NCBI GenBank assembly: GCA_945883615.1
Contig: CAMCYB010000006.1
Coordinates: 1 to 60,016 of the forward strand
Direction of reading: 5' to 3'
DNA length: 60,016 nucleotides
Source: Bordetella parapertussis
Lineage (GTDB): Bacteria; Pseudomonadota; Gammaproteobacteria; Burkholderiales; Burkholderiaceae_B
Position numbers and translations under genes: made by a program. This document shows positions 49,718-58,141 of the stretch, one piece after another (positions within the stretch are counted from its first letter, which is position 1; each line of letters opens with the position of its first letter). The notes beneath the pieces were generated by a model, which did no database searches, was not told the origin of the DNA, and worked only from the letters and a program-made list of their open reading frames with translations.

Positions 49718-50107
49718 ATGAGTCTAGAACGCCCAAGCGACATTGCCTTAAATGTTCTCAATGAGCCATTGGTACCCTGCTCATACGACCCGTTAACCGG
49801 CTACTTTAGAGATGGGTGCTGCGAAACTGATGAGACAGACAGTGGCACACATATTGTTTGTGCGCGAGTCAGCCAAGCATTCTTAGACTTTTCTGTTGCA
49901 CAGGGTAATGATCTGGTCACACCCCGGCCCGAGTGGCGGTTCCAAGGTCTTAAAGCAGGTGATCGCTGGTGTTTGTGTGTAACCCGCTGGGTGCAGGCTT
50001 ACCAGGCTGGGGTTGCACCTGACGTTGTGTTGGCCTCAACACACAATAAAGCGCTTGAATATGTTGAGCTAAGTGTTTTAAAGATGCATGCGTATAAATC
50101 TATTTGA
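49718..50107 (+). CDS. DUF2237 family protein
   Basis: This 129-residue protein starts MSLERPSDIALNVLNEPLVP and has the Cys/Gly-rich DUF2237 core: PCSYDPLTGYFRDGCCET and GDRWCLCVTRWVQAYQAG. The function is unknown; the family occurs beside photolyase and light-response genes. The frame is open upstream through the 9-bp repeat, but I reject that extension because family homology begins at the ATG at 49718. The ribosome site is weak. Confidence 0.85.
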   Translation: MSLERPSDIALNVLNEPLVPCSYDPLTGYFRDGCCETDETDSGTHIVCARVSQAFLDFSVAQGNDLVTPRPEWRFQGLKAGDRWCLCVTRWVQAYQAGVAPDVVLASTHNKALEYVELSVLKMHAYKSI

Positions 50108-50193
50108 AGTATGCCTCTTCCTGAATTACGCGCTGGGCTTAATGCTTAATGGTTAATTATTATTGATTAATGCTTTCAAAAATTAAACAGACA

Positions 50194-50553
50194 TTAAACC
50201 AATTGATCTATCGCTTGCGCCAAGTCAAAATCAAGCTGGGTCAAGCCACTAGAATCGTGTGTTCGCAAAGTGATGTCAACGCGGCTATAAACGTTGAACC
50301 ATTCCGGGTGGTGATTCATTGCATCGGCTACTTGCGCCACCCGAGTCATGAACGCAAAAGCTGCGTTGAAATCTTTAAATTTAAACTGTGCTTGTAAAGA
50401 GTCGGTGGGTTGTAAAAGGCTTGAATCAGGCAGCGTGTTGAGACCTGGCGCGTCAGTTTGAGACCCATTATGACTTGGAACAAAACACCAAACGGGATCA
50501 AGCTGAGTCATGAGAGATTCAATTTGATCTTGACTGAGCTTTAAAAGCGCCAT
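50194..50553 (-). CDS. phhB: Pterin-4a-carbinolamine dehydratase
   Basis: This 119-residue protein has the catalytic MNHHPEWFNVYSRVDI motif of PCD/DCoH, with FKFKDFNAAFAFMTRVA ahead of it. It dehydrates 4a-hydroxytetrahydrobiopterin, recycling pterin cofactors. I chose ATG 50553, with AAGAGA upstream; a TTG at 50583 overlapping the BLUF stop is less likely. No phenylalanine hydroxylase is nearby; the partners are folE and a BLUF protein. A Ser/Pro/Asp-rich insertion near 30-55 is unusual. Confidence 0.88.
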   Translation of the reverse strand: MALLKLSQDQIESLMTQLDPVWCFVPSHNGSQTDAPGLNTLPDSSLLQPTDSLQAQFKFKDFNAAFAFMTRVAQVADAMNHHPEWFNVYSRVDITLRTHDSSGLTQLDFDLAQAIDQLV

Positions 50554-50569
50554 TATTCGTGTCTCTTTT

Positions 50570-51025
50570 TTAGGCTCGGCCAATAATTGAGGCAGTCAGC
50601 ATTAACTCTTCAAGTAATGCCATCGAGACGTCACCTGAAACAGAATAAGGGTCAAGCACGGGGCGCTCTGAGTACTTTAAGACAATTGACGTGTTGAGTT
50701 TTGATAAATTAACCTGCCCCATTGTCCACCCGCTAAACCGTCGCTCGCGTATTTCTTGGTAGTGCAGTAACACCACATCAGTATGACGGGGATCAACAAG
50801 GATATGATTGTAAAGTTTGTTGACTTCAGACCGGCCACCTTCAATAGCTTGAAGATAAATACCGCCCCCGTAGCATAGAATACCTGTAATACCTTGACTC
50901 ACATTATGTGAGCGCGAAGCAGCCATGATTGATTCAGTTGCTTCAACTATCGGTGAATCGACGTCTTCAGATGGGACGGGTTGTGGATCAACAGCACGAC
51001 TAACGTAGAGTAAGCGAACAAGCAT
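50570..51025 (-). CDS. Short BLUF-domain blue-light sensor
   Basis: This 151-residue stand-alone BLUF protein binds FAD and senses blue light. The key residues can be placed: Tyr7 (RLLYVSRA), Asn41 (SHNVSQGITGIL), Gln59 (IYLQAIEGG), and Trp100/Met102 (FSGWTMG). About 45 residues after the core form the C-terminal helices for oligomerisation or partner contact; no enzymatic output domain is fused. A short loop of about 15 residues after beta-1 (PQPVPSEDVDS) is longer than in small BLUF proteins. The start overlaps the folE stop by 1 base (TAATG), so it is translationally coupled. Confidence 0.93.
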   Translation of the reverse strand: MLVRLLYVSRAVDPQPVPSEDVDSPIVEATESIMAASRSHNVSQGITGILCYGGGIYLQAIEGGRSEVNKLYNHILVDPRHTDVVLLHYQEIRERRFSGWTMGQVNLSKLNTSIVLKYSERPVLDPYSVSGDVSMALLEELMLTASIIGRA

Positions 51026-51789
51026 TATTTTTCCTCACGCGGTAAGAGAGACAAAAATTCACGACGTAAATTGGGATCTTTCAAAAAACTACCCCGCATC
51101 ACTGAATTGATCATGCGGCTACCCATATCTTTAACACCACGCCAAGACATGCAGTAATGGGTAGCGCTCATGACGACAGCCAAACCATCAGGTTGGGTTT
51201 TACTTTGAATTAAATCTGCCAATTGCACCACCGCCTCTTCTTGTATTTGTGGTCGAGACATGATCCATTCGGCCAAACGAACGTATTTTGACAAACCGAT
51301 AACATTTGTGTGTTCATTCGGCATGATACCCACCCACACTTGGCCAATCACTGGGCAAAAGTGGTGACTGCAAGCACTACGCACGGTGATGGGTCCGACA
51401 ATCATGAGTTCATTGAGGTGCTCAACATTAGGGAACTCTGTGATGACAGGTTGCGAGGCATAACGGCCCGCAAACACTTCTTTAAGATACATTTTGGCAA
51501 CTCGGCGGGCAGTGCCCTGTGTATTGTGATCACCCTCTGTATCGATAACCAGACTTTCTAGTACACCAGCCATTTTTTGCTCAATCTCATCAAGCAGGCG
51601 TTCTAGGTCACCGGGCTCAATAAATGCTGAAATATTATCGTTGGCATGAAAACGTTTACGCGCTTTCTTAATTCGGTCACGAATCACGACAGACATGGGT
51701 CGACCTTGATCTGTCGAGGTTTGGTCACTATCGGTTTGATCGTTTGCGGCTTGAGTGTTTTCTACTTGGTCTTTTACTCGATCAATCAT
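51025..51789 (-). CDS. folE: GTP cyclohydrolase I
   Basis: This 254-residue enzyme turns GTP into dihydroneopterin triphosphate for folate and pterins. Zinc and active-site motifs are SACSHHFCPVIGQVWVG and SATHYCMSWRGVKD. The start is ATG 51789 with GGAG 8 bases upstream; the frame extends 14 codons further to a TTG. The first 60 residues are polar, rich in Asp/Gln, and not part of the domain. It is first in a folE-BLUF-phhB operon. The spacer upstream (to 52020) has AT-rich repeated AAAAAGTTAAC/AAAAATTAAC words. Confidence 0.93.
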   Translation of the reverse strand: MIDRVKDQVENTQAANDQTDSDQTSTDQGRPMSVVIRDRIKKARKRFHANDNISAFIEPGDLERLLDEIEQKMAGVLESLVIDTEGDHNTQGTARRVAKMYLKEVFAGRYASQPVITEFPNVEHLNELMIVGPITVRSACSHHFCPVIGQVWVGIMPNEHTNVIGLSKYVRLAEWIMSRPQIQEEAVVQLADLIQSKTQPDGLAVVMSATHYCMSWRGVKDMGSRMINSVMRGSFLKDPNLRREFLSLLPREEK

Positions 51790-51825
51790 GCAGGGTGCTC
51801 CGTTCAATTTGTCATGTACACAAAT

Positions 51826-51887
51826 TAACAATTAAAAAGTTAACATCAAAAAGTTAACAATTAAAAATTAACAATTCAGTAGATCGT
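51826..51887. repeat. Short AT-rich repeats upstream of folE
   Basis: The words AAAAAGTTAAC (twice) and AAAAATTAAC with ATTAACAATT connectors follow one another here. They lie 40-100 bp upstream of the folE start, where a promoter or operator is expected. Whether they bind a regulator is unknown. Confidence 0.5.
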
Positions 51888-52020
51888 CTTAGTAGACTAT
51901 TCTTAATACCCACTGCTGACTTCTCATCAATGCAGCTTTGTACTAGATTAGACAACGTTAGGGGGCATCTGCGCATTATGCCCCGCTTAGCTTAAGGGTG
52001 ATCTGAACGTTCCTCTTTCT

Positions 52021-52524
52021 TTAAAGCCACTTTTGCATAAAGCAAGCTGTACCCATTGCTGGATCTAAGGCATAGTCTTCAAAGCCTGCCTTCATATAGG
52101 CCTGTCGTGCGGGCCTATTGCCCAGCAAAACCTCTAACGTCATTTTGCAACAGTTTTGTGACTTTGCATATTGTTCGAGTGTTGTTAGCAAAAGGCGCCC
52201 CACACCCTGGCCTCTAAAATCAGGGTGTACCGCAATATCGTGTACGTTCATGAGTGGTCTACCTTTAAAGGTTGAATACACTTTAAAGGCGTTAAGTAAC
52301 CCAATCGGTTGATCACCAAACCATGCCAACCAAGATCGTGCAGCATCAATTTGAGCTAAGTCAGGGCACAGCCTTTCTAATACGACGGGATCTATTGCGT
52401 TGCCACCCCCCATTTGATCGCAAGCATACATGTTGATCAAAGTTTTAAAGGCAGCCTGATCATGCGGTGCAGCATAATCAACCATTAAAATTTTAAATCG
52501 GTTTGACATGGCCATTTTGTGCAT
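52021..52524 (-). CDS. GNAT-family N-acetyltransferase
   Basis: This protein of up to 167 residues has the acetyl-CoA-binding motif HPDFRGQGVGRLLL (about 100-113) and motif B ending with NRPARQAYMKAGFEDYAL. Met1, Met4 and Met6 are all possible starts. The substrate is not predictable. It is followed on the opposite strand by the DUF1330 gene. Confidence 0.85.
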   Translation of the reverse strand: MHKMAMSNRFKILMVDYAAPHDQAAFKTLINMYACDQMGGGNAIDPVVLERLCPDLAQIDAARSWLAWFGDQPIGLLNAFKVYSTFKGRPLMNVHDIAVHPDFRGQGVGRLLLTTLEQYAKSQNCCKMTLEVLLGNRPARQAYMKAGFEDYALDPAMGTACFMQKWL

Positions 52525-52591
52525 GAAACTTTAGCTCGGGTTAATCTTTGAAGCACACTTTACGTTTTTACGCGCAACACAAGGAAAATAA

Positions 52592-52891
52592 ATGGTTACT
52601 TTTATCGGCCTGATTAAATCACTGGATCAAATAGCCTTAAAAGATTATCTGTCAAAAGTGGGGCAAACAGTCGATTTGTACGGCGGTCAAGTCGCTTCCC
52701 GAGGTGACGCGTTAACCCCCATGTGGAATGAATTGAATTGCCAACCATTTGATTCGTATGTTGAGGTTTTATTTGACTCGCTTGAAAGAGCAAACGAATG
52801 GTCGCGAAGCCCAGAGTATCAAAGCTTGTTACCCATTAGAAACAAAGGAATGCAAGTGACCTTTTTTGGTGTAAGTAAAAAAACTCAATAA
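52592..52891 (+). CDS. DUF1330-family ferredoxin-fold protein
   Basis: This 99-residue protein shows FDSLERANEWSRSPEYQSLLPIR, the DUF1330 hallmark (a dimeric alpha/beta barrel fold resembling stress-related monooxygenase-like proteins). Function is unknown. The ribosome site AAGGA is good. It converges on the pirin gene. Confidence 0.7.
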   Translation: MVTFIGLIKSLDQIALKDYLSKVGQTVDLYGGQVASRGDALTPMWNELNCQPFDSYVEVLFDSLERANEWSRSPEYQSLLPIRNKGMQVTFFGVSKKTQ

Positions 52892-52911
52892 AAAAAATCA
52901 ACAAAAAAAAT

Positions 52912-53649
52912 TTAGGGGGCCAAATCAAAAAACAAAATTTCAGCATGTTGGCCATTTTTAATATCAAGCCTTGACTCAGCCTGAATCAATAACGCATCAC
53001 CTGTTTGTAACTCAGCCCCATTAATTTGAATATGCCCTTTAACCACATGAACATAAGCTTTGCGATTTGGGTTTAAATCGAGTTGCGCACTCTCTTGCCC
53101 GTTGAAGTAACCTGCGTAAATAAACGCGTCAGCATGCATTTTTACAAACCCTGGCGTGCTGTCGGTATGGGTTGAATCGTTGGCAGATCGTGTTGCCCAG
53201 GGGGCAGCTACTAAAGTTAAATTGCCCCGTTTGCGCGCAGCATCAATTGATATTTGCTCGTACCCCGGGTCAACACCCATTTCATTGGGTTCGATCCAGA
53301 TCTGTAATAAATGCGTTTCTTCGCCTTTAGCGTGATTAAACTCGCTATGTCTGACGCCCTTACCCGCACTCATTCTTTGAACGTCGCCAGGCGGTATTGA
53401 TTCGACATTTCCCATACTATCTTGGTGGGCTAAAGCGCCCGACAACACATAGGTGACAATTTCCATGTTGGTATGACCATGGGTGCCAAAACCTTTGCCC
53501 GATGCTATGAAGTCTTCATTAATTACGCGCAGATTACCCCAACCCATAAAACGTGGGTCACGGTATTCACCGAAAGAAAAACTATGATGCGATTTAAGCC
53601 AACCGTGATCGAAATAACCCCGATCAACTGATTTACGAATTTGGTTCAT
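52912..53649 (-). CDS. Pirin family protein (YhhW-like)
   Basis: This 245-residue bicupin has the metal-binding residues in FGTHGHTNMEIVTYVLSG and the region GVRHSEFNHAKGEETHLLQIW. E. coli YhhW degrades quercetin; cellular roles are otherwise unclear. It begins MNQIRKSVDRGYFDHGWLKS, the typical start. Length is normal. Confidence 0.9.
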   Translation of the reverse strand: MNQIRKSVDRGYFDHGWLKSHHSFSFGEYRDPRFMGWGNLRVINEDFIASGKGFGTHGHTNMEIVTYVLSGALAHQDSMGNVESIPPGDVQRMSAGKGVRHSEFNHAKGEETHLLQIWIEPNEMGVDPGYEQISIDAARKRGNLTLVAAPWATRSANDSTHTDSTPGFVKMHADAFIYAGYFNGQESAQLDLNPNRKAYVHVVKGHIQINGAELQTGDALLIQAESRLDIKNGQHAEILFFDLAP

Positions 53650-53875
53650 GATGACCCCCTTTACAAATGCTCAACTATTTTTTTAATTTTAGAGCATGTT
53701 GTTATTTCTTATACTGATCTCAGTACAAACCATAAACTTATTAAGGGGGGGTAAAGAATAGAGACGCCATGATTTGAGTTGCTGCAAGAGCAAAGTGCAA
53801 ACATGAACGAAGAGAAAGATGAGTGTGTTCATGAAATAACTTATCACACACTCACCCGCTTGCTTAGATTACAAA

Positions 53876-54319
53876 TTACTTCTCAAGCGTAACTTGAACA
53901 CCGCTAGCACCTGCATTGAGTTGCAAACCTTCGGTTGTGCCTTTCAAAGTCATGATAACGCCATGTTCATTTTTCAATGTCATGTTGCCGACGCCACCAC
54001 CTAAAGCAACCGTACCGTCAAGTTTGACGTATGTGCCTGGGAATTTAGAGATATCGGTTAAGTCATAAACGCCACCGACAGCTGATACTTTTGATACACC
54101 AATGTTGGCACCTAGGCTCAAACCACCAATTTTAAAAGCGTATTTTTTACCTTGAAAATTGAGTTCGCCACCCCCTACGCTACCACCAATAATGAAACCA
54201 AACTGTGTTTCGTTAATTGAAACTTCACCGACTTGTTTCTTTGGTTCAGCGGCGTGAACAGAACTCGTAGCGAAAGCCAAACCCAACGCTGCGGCAGTTA
54301 AAAATGAACGAATAGTCAT
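53876..54319 (-). CDS. Exported glycine-rich protein of unknown family
   Basis: This 147-residue protein starts at ATG 54319, with AAGGAG upstream, and has a clear signal peptide ending VHA/AEP (about residue 23). The mature part is a string of Gly-rich beta stretches (FGFIIGGSVGGGELNF, LSLGANIGVSKVSAVGG, VALGGGVGNMTLKN), resembling small beta-sandwich or SYLF-like periplasmic proteins. I cannot name the family with confidence. An imperfect hairpin (GAGTGTGT/ACACACTC, 53821-53853) lies just after the stop. Confidence 0.65.
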   Translation of the reverse strand: MTIRSFLTAAALGLAFATSSVHAAEPKKQVGEVSINETQFGFIIGGSVGGGELNFQGKKYAFKIGGLSLGANIGVSKVSAVGGVYDLTDISKFPGTYVKLDGTVALGGGVGNMTLKNEHGVIMTLKGTTEGLQLNAGASGVQVTLEK

Positions 54320-54513
54320 AGCAAAAAACTCCTTAAACATAATATGTGTATAGGTAAACACACTTCGCTTCAAAGAGTAACATTGTTTTAATGCCAACAA
54401 GGTAACGGCCATTTAGAGTAGATTAAAATATTTAAACGTCTTTTAATTATATTTTCCACATAAAACCGCCCTTAGATATTATTTCAACATTACAAATGAA
54501 CAGGTAATTAAAT

Positions 54514-55629
54514 ATGAGCATGCTGTTTTCAGAAGTACAACTAGGCCCCGTCAAGCTCAATAATCGAATTGTTATTGCCCCGATGTGCCAATACTCAGCA
54601 GTAGACGGCCTAGCAAACTCTTGGCATCTCATGCATTTGGGTAACCTTACCTTATCAGGTGCAGCGGCATTAATAATTGAAGCCACTGCAGTAGAAGATA
54701 TCGGTCGAATTTCTGACGGCTGTTTAGGCTTATGGAGCGAGCAACATGCCATAGCCCTTAAGCATGTTATTGACACCATTAAACCCATTGCCTCGACTAA
54801 GCTTTTTATTCAGCTCTCGCACGCAGGGCGTAAGGCATCTAGCCATAAACCTTGGGAAACCGGCAAAATGATTCCCCTTGAAACGGGTGGGTGGGAAACC
54901 GTCGCCCCAAGTGCCATCAGCCATGCTCCTGATGAGCGCCCGCCCTTGGCACTCGATGCAGCCGGTTTGATTCGTGTGCGCGAGGCGTTTGTTCAAACCG
55001 CTAGGCGTTCGGTAGAAATTGGGGTCGACGGTATTGAATTGCACTGTGCCCATGGTTACTTACTACACGAATTTTTATCACCCATTTCAAATCAACGTAC
55101 GGACGAATATGGTGGCAGCTCTGAAAATCGCATGCGCTTCCCACTCTCGGTCTTCGAGGCGGTTCGTGCGGCAATACCTAAACATATTGCTTTAGGCTTG
55201 CGCCTGTCTGCAACGGATTGGGTTGAAGGCGGTTGGACAATCCCTGAAAGCCTTATCATGGCAAAACGTCTTGAAGAACTGGGTTGTGATTTTTTACACG
55301 TTTCAAGCGGTGGCGTTTCAAATCAACAGAAAATACCAGTTGGGCCCGGTTATCAAGTTCACTTGGCACAAGAGATCAAGTCACACGTTAAAGGTATGCC
55401 CATTATTGCAGTGGGTTTAATTAATGATGCCCTGCAAGCAGAGACAATTTTGCAAGAAGGCAAAGCAGACCTCGTTGCGCTCGCGCGTGGCATTCTGTAT
55501 GACCCACGCTGGCCTTGGCATGCCGCAGCCACTTTAGGCGCACAGGTTCAGGCACCACCCCAGTATTGGCGCTGTCAGCCAGCAGGTTTAGCTAAATTAT
55601 TTGACAATGTGCGTAGTAACCAGAGGTGA
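54514..55629 (+). CDS. Old yellow enzyme, NADH:flavin oxidoreductase (YqjM/NamA type)
   Basis: This 371-residue FMN enzyme reduces activated alkenes. It has the thermophilic-like OYE signature Cys in APMCQYSAVDG (about 25), the substrate-binding HSAGRK-like QLSHAGRKAS, and HCAHGYLLHEFLSP with the catalytic region. Length matches the subgroup. The physiological substrate is not known. It stands alone, with repeats in the spacer after it. Confidence 0.92.
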   Translation: MSMLFSEVQLGPVKLNNRIVIAPMCQYSAVDGLANSWHLMHLGNLTLSGAAALIIEATAVEDIGRISDGCLGLWSEQHAIALKHVIDTIKPIASTKLFIQLSHAGRKASSHKPWETGKMIPLETGGWETVAPSAISHAPDERPPLALDAAGLIRVREAFVQTARRSVEIGVDGIELHCAHGYLLHEFLSPISNQRTDEYGGSSENRMRFPLSVFEAVRAAIPKHIALGLRLSATDWVEGGWTIPESLIMAKRLEELGCDFLHVSSGGVSNQQKIPVGPGYQVHLAQEIKSHVKGMPIIAVGLINDALQAETILQEGKADLVALARGILYDPRWPWHAAATLGAQVQAPPQYWRCQPAGLAKLFDNVRSNQR

Positions 55630-55691
55630 AAAAGTTGCTTCATTCAATAGCCAAGGTATATTTTCAAATCGAGTGCAAATCGGGTGCACGA

Positions 55692-55767
55692 ACTTAGCTT
55701 AAGTGCATGTACTTAGCTTGAGTGCTTGAACTTGGCTCAGTGCTTAAACTTAGCTTGAGTGCCTTAA
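55692..55767. repeat. Four imperfect 18-20-bp repeats between OYE and yajQ
   Basis: Units ACTTAGCTTRAGTGCWTGW start at 55692, 55711, 55730 and 55748 and vary by one to three bases and lengths of 18-20. They fill the spacer between two convergent genes, so they probably do not act as operators. Confidence 0.75.
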
Positions 55768-55779
55768 CCTGATAAAAGT

Positions 55780-56262
55780 CTAATCACGAAAATTATTAAA
55801 CTGCAACGGCAATTCAACCTCGACTTTCTTGAGTACAACCATGGCGGCCTGAAGATCATCACGCTTTTTACCGGTAACACGTAATTTGTCACCGTTAATT
55901 TGTGTTTCGACCTTCAGCTTACCTTCTTTAATAGCCGCAATCAGTTTTTTAGAAATGGCTTGTTCAATGCCCTGCTTAACCGTTATTTTTTGACGTGCGC
56001 CGCTCACGTTTTCGAGCGGGTCGGCCACATCAAGGCAGCGGGTATCAATTTGACGTGCGCTCAAGCGTGCGCGCAGTATGTCGATCATTTGCTTTAATTG
56101 GAAGGCGCTGGGTGCGACTTGCGTGACAACAAATTCGTCAAGCTCAAATTTAGCGTCGCTGCCTTTAAAATCAAACCGAGTTGAAAGTTCTCTATTGGCT
56201 TGGTCAACCGCATTGGTCAATTCGTGCTTATCAACCTCAGAAACCACATCAAATGAAGGCAT
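55780..56262 (-). CDS. yajQ: YajQ family nucleotide-binding protein
   Basis: This 160-residue protein starts MPSFDVVSEVDKHEL (ATG 56262, preferred over five extra codons) and ends LPLQFNNFRD, both typical. It has two ferredoxin-like subdomains. YajQ relatives bind cyclic di-GMP in Xanthomonas and Pseudomonas; they also affect tRNA/GTP binding in vitro. It is in no operon. Confidence 0.93.
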   Translation of the reverse strand: MPSFDVVSEVDKHELTNAVDQANRELSTRFDFKGSDAKFELDEFVVTQVAPSAFQLKQMIDILRARLSARQIDTRCLDVADPLENVSGARQKITVKQGIEQAISKKLIAAIKEGKLKVETQINGDKLRVTGKKRDDLQAAMVVLKKVEVELPLQFNNFRD

Positions 56263-56422
56263 AGCGTTTAACCCCAAATAAAATATATATTGTCGGGTAT
56301 TTTAAACACGTGACGCTTGGATCTCAATAAGCAGCTCGACTCGCCACACAAGCCATTGCATTTAAAATATGCCTTGAGATAAAAGATACGTTCAATACCC
56401 ATCTATAAGGTTCAAACATACC

Positions 56423-57295
56423 ATGCAGGCTGATTTAGCGGGTACAGTCAAAGCGCTTTACCAATTTCCAATTAAAGGCGGGGCCGGTAACGCACTGATG
56501 CAGTCTGTTATCACTGAAGTCGGGCTGCAATATGATCGGCAATGGCTCTTTGTTGATGAAACCGGGCGCTTTATAACCCAACGCCAAATACCTCATCTCG
56601 TTTGGGTCAACGCGCAAGCGAACGCAGCTGGTTTGCTCTTGAACGCCCCCAACCAAGCAGCACTTTTTGTGCCTTGGGCTCAGTCAAATGGCTGCAACAC
56701 CGTTTCAATTCAAATTTGGCACGATGTGGTGACCGCTCTTGATTGCGGCGACCCCGCAGCACAGTGGATCACTCAGTTTTTAGAGATTCCAGGTAAATCA
56801 TTTAGATTGGTGCAAGCCCATGCCGCAAGTGCACGACAAGCAGATTTAACTAACACGGCACTTGCCCCGGCTTCTAACTTGTTTAGCGATGGCTACGGTG
56901 TCAATATTTTAAGTGAATCATCTATTTTGATGTTGAACGATCGATTAAACCAAGGGGGGTTTGAACCCGTCGATGCCTTGCGTTTTCGCCCCAATATTGT
57001 TTTAACTGGTTTAGAACCGCACGAAGAAGACTTCATCGAACGCTTGACTATTTACGGTACCACAGGCCCCATCGTGATTGATATGGTCAAACCGTGCACG
57101 CGCTGTGCTGTTCCAAATATTGACCCCTTCACAGCCATCAGTTCGCCAGAAGTTAACGATACTTTGGCGGTTTACCGTCGCTTGGCGTCAATGAATCATG
57201 CCATATGCTTTGCAATGAACGCCGTCATCACGCAAGGCGTCGGGGCTGACATCCGTGTGGGTGACCGCTTTGAAGCGCAGTTAGGTTTTGGATGA
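56423..57295 (+). CDS. MOSC-domain molybdenum-cofactor-type protein
   Basis: This 290-residue protein has the N-terminal beta-barrel domain (VKALYQFPIKGGAG to about 120) and a C-terminal MOSC domain with the Cys-bearing PCTRCAVPNID (about 223-233). The mARC/YcbX-like family binds molybdenum cofactor and reduces N-hydroxylated compounds. The Fe-S C-terminal domain found in YcbX is missing. It could receive cofactor along with MsrP, the other molybdoenzyme in the window. Confidence 0.88.
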   Translation: MQADLAGTVKALYQFPIKGGAGNALMQSVITEVGLQYDRQWLFVDETGRFITQRQIPHLVWVNAQANAAGLLLNAPNQAALFVPWAQSNGCNTVSIQIWHDVVTALDCGDPAAQWITQFLEIPGKSFRLVQAHAASARQADLTNTALAPASNLFSDGYGVNILSESSILMLNDRLNQGGFEPVDALRFRPNIVLTGLEPHEEDFIERLTIYGTTGPIVIDMVKPCTRCAVPNIDPFTAISSPEVNDTLAVYRRLASMNHAICFAMNAVITQGVGADIRVGDRFEAQLGFG

Positions 57296-57364
57296 CATAA
57301 AAACGTCATAAAAAACAAACTCTGCATGCTACATTGATTCAAATTAATTTATAGAGCCCTCAAA

Positions 57365-57523
57365 ATGATAATGATGCTCCCCTTTTTGACTTCCTTCATT
57401 GGCATCGTATTAGCCATGAAAGGCAAACGTTCTGCAGCAATTGGTATTTGGGCTGTAACGCTTGTCATCATGATCATATGGATGTCATTTCACATGACAA
57501 GCAAACTCAATATTTCGCTCTAA
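57365..57523 (+). CDS. DUF5993-type small membrane protein
   Basis: This 52-residue protein has two hydrophobic segments (FLTSFIGIVLAM and IGIWAVTLVIMIIWMSFHM) separated by KGKRSA. Its size, shape and position just ahead of a DsbB-like gene fit the DUF5993 family. The role is unknown; it may assist the DsbB-like partner. Confidence 0.75.
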   Translation: MIMMLPFLTSFIGIVLAMKGKRSAAIGIWAVTLVIMIIWMSFHMTSKLNISL

Positions 57524-57568
57524 TTCAAAACATTAACGACTACTTATAACTGTTTTTGGGGTTCATTT

Positions 57569-58141
57569 ATGTTCAGCACTTACTCACTTGCTAACCCGGT
57601 TGAGCATCGATTTTCATTTTCACTAAATCTGTTGGCACTATTGGGTGTATGTTTTTCATTGTTAATTGCTTTTTTCTACCAAATTGCTTTTAACGAACTA
57701 CCCTGCCCTTTGTGTCAGTTACAAAGACTTGGCCTCATTTTAGTGGGTATGGGTTTTATGCTTAATGCGCAGTTTGGCCCTTCAACCGTTCATTATGCAA
57801 TGGTTATCTTTAGTGCCTTAACTGGTGCAGCTTCCTCATTGAAGCAAATTCTTCTTCACATTGCGCCGGGTGATAAAGGCTATGGTTCGACTTTCTTAGA
57901 ATTGCATTTTTACACGTTGGGTTTTATTTCTTTTGTTATGATGATTGCGTTCGCAGCTATCATGCTTTTAGTCGGCCGTAAGAGCTTTTCGCCCCCTCGG
58001 CAGCAAAGATTGGGTTTAATTGGGCTGCTAGTCATTTCATTATTTTTAATCATAGCCTTGGCCAATACTGTTAGTAGCGTCATGGTTTGCAAATTAGGCC
58101 CATGTCCAGACGACCCGATGCAATACCTTCTATCGTTTTAA
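57569..58141 (+). CDS. DsbB-like disulfide bond formation protein
   Basis: This 190-residue membrane protein has four helices and the quinone-linked redox pair LPCPLCQLQRLG (Cys46 and Cys49), with a second pair near the C terminus (Cys174 and Cys179). DsbB reoxidises periplasmic DsbA. Here the second pair sits after the last helix, unlike the classical loop between helices 3 and 4, so topology is slightly different. Its 3' end overlaps the next gene by 40 bases. Confidence 0.88.
   Translation: MFSTYSLANPVEHRFSFSLNLLALLGVCFSLLIAFFYQIAFNELPCPLCQLQRLGLILVGMGFMLNAQFGPSTVHYAMVIFSALTGAASSLKQILLHIAPGDKGYGSTFLELHFYTLGFISFVMMIAFAAIMLLVGRKSFSPPRQQRLGLIGLLVISLFLIIALANTVSSVMVCKLGPCPDDPMQYLLSF

Noticed and set aside
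53821..53853. Rho-independent terminator for the exported Gly-rich protein
   Set aside because: The stem is 8 pairs with a 17-base loop and no T run in the needed direction; mentioned only as an imperfect hairpin.
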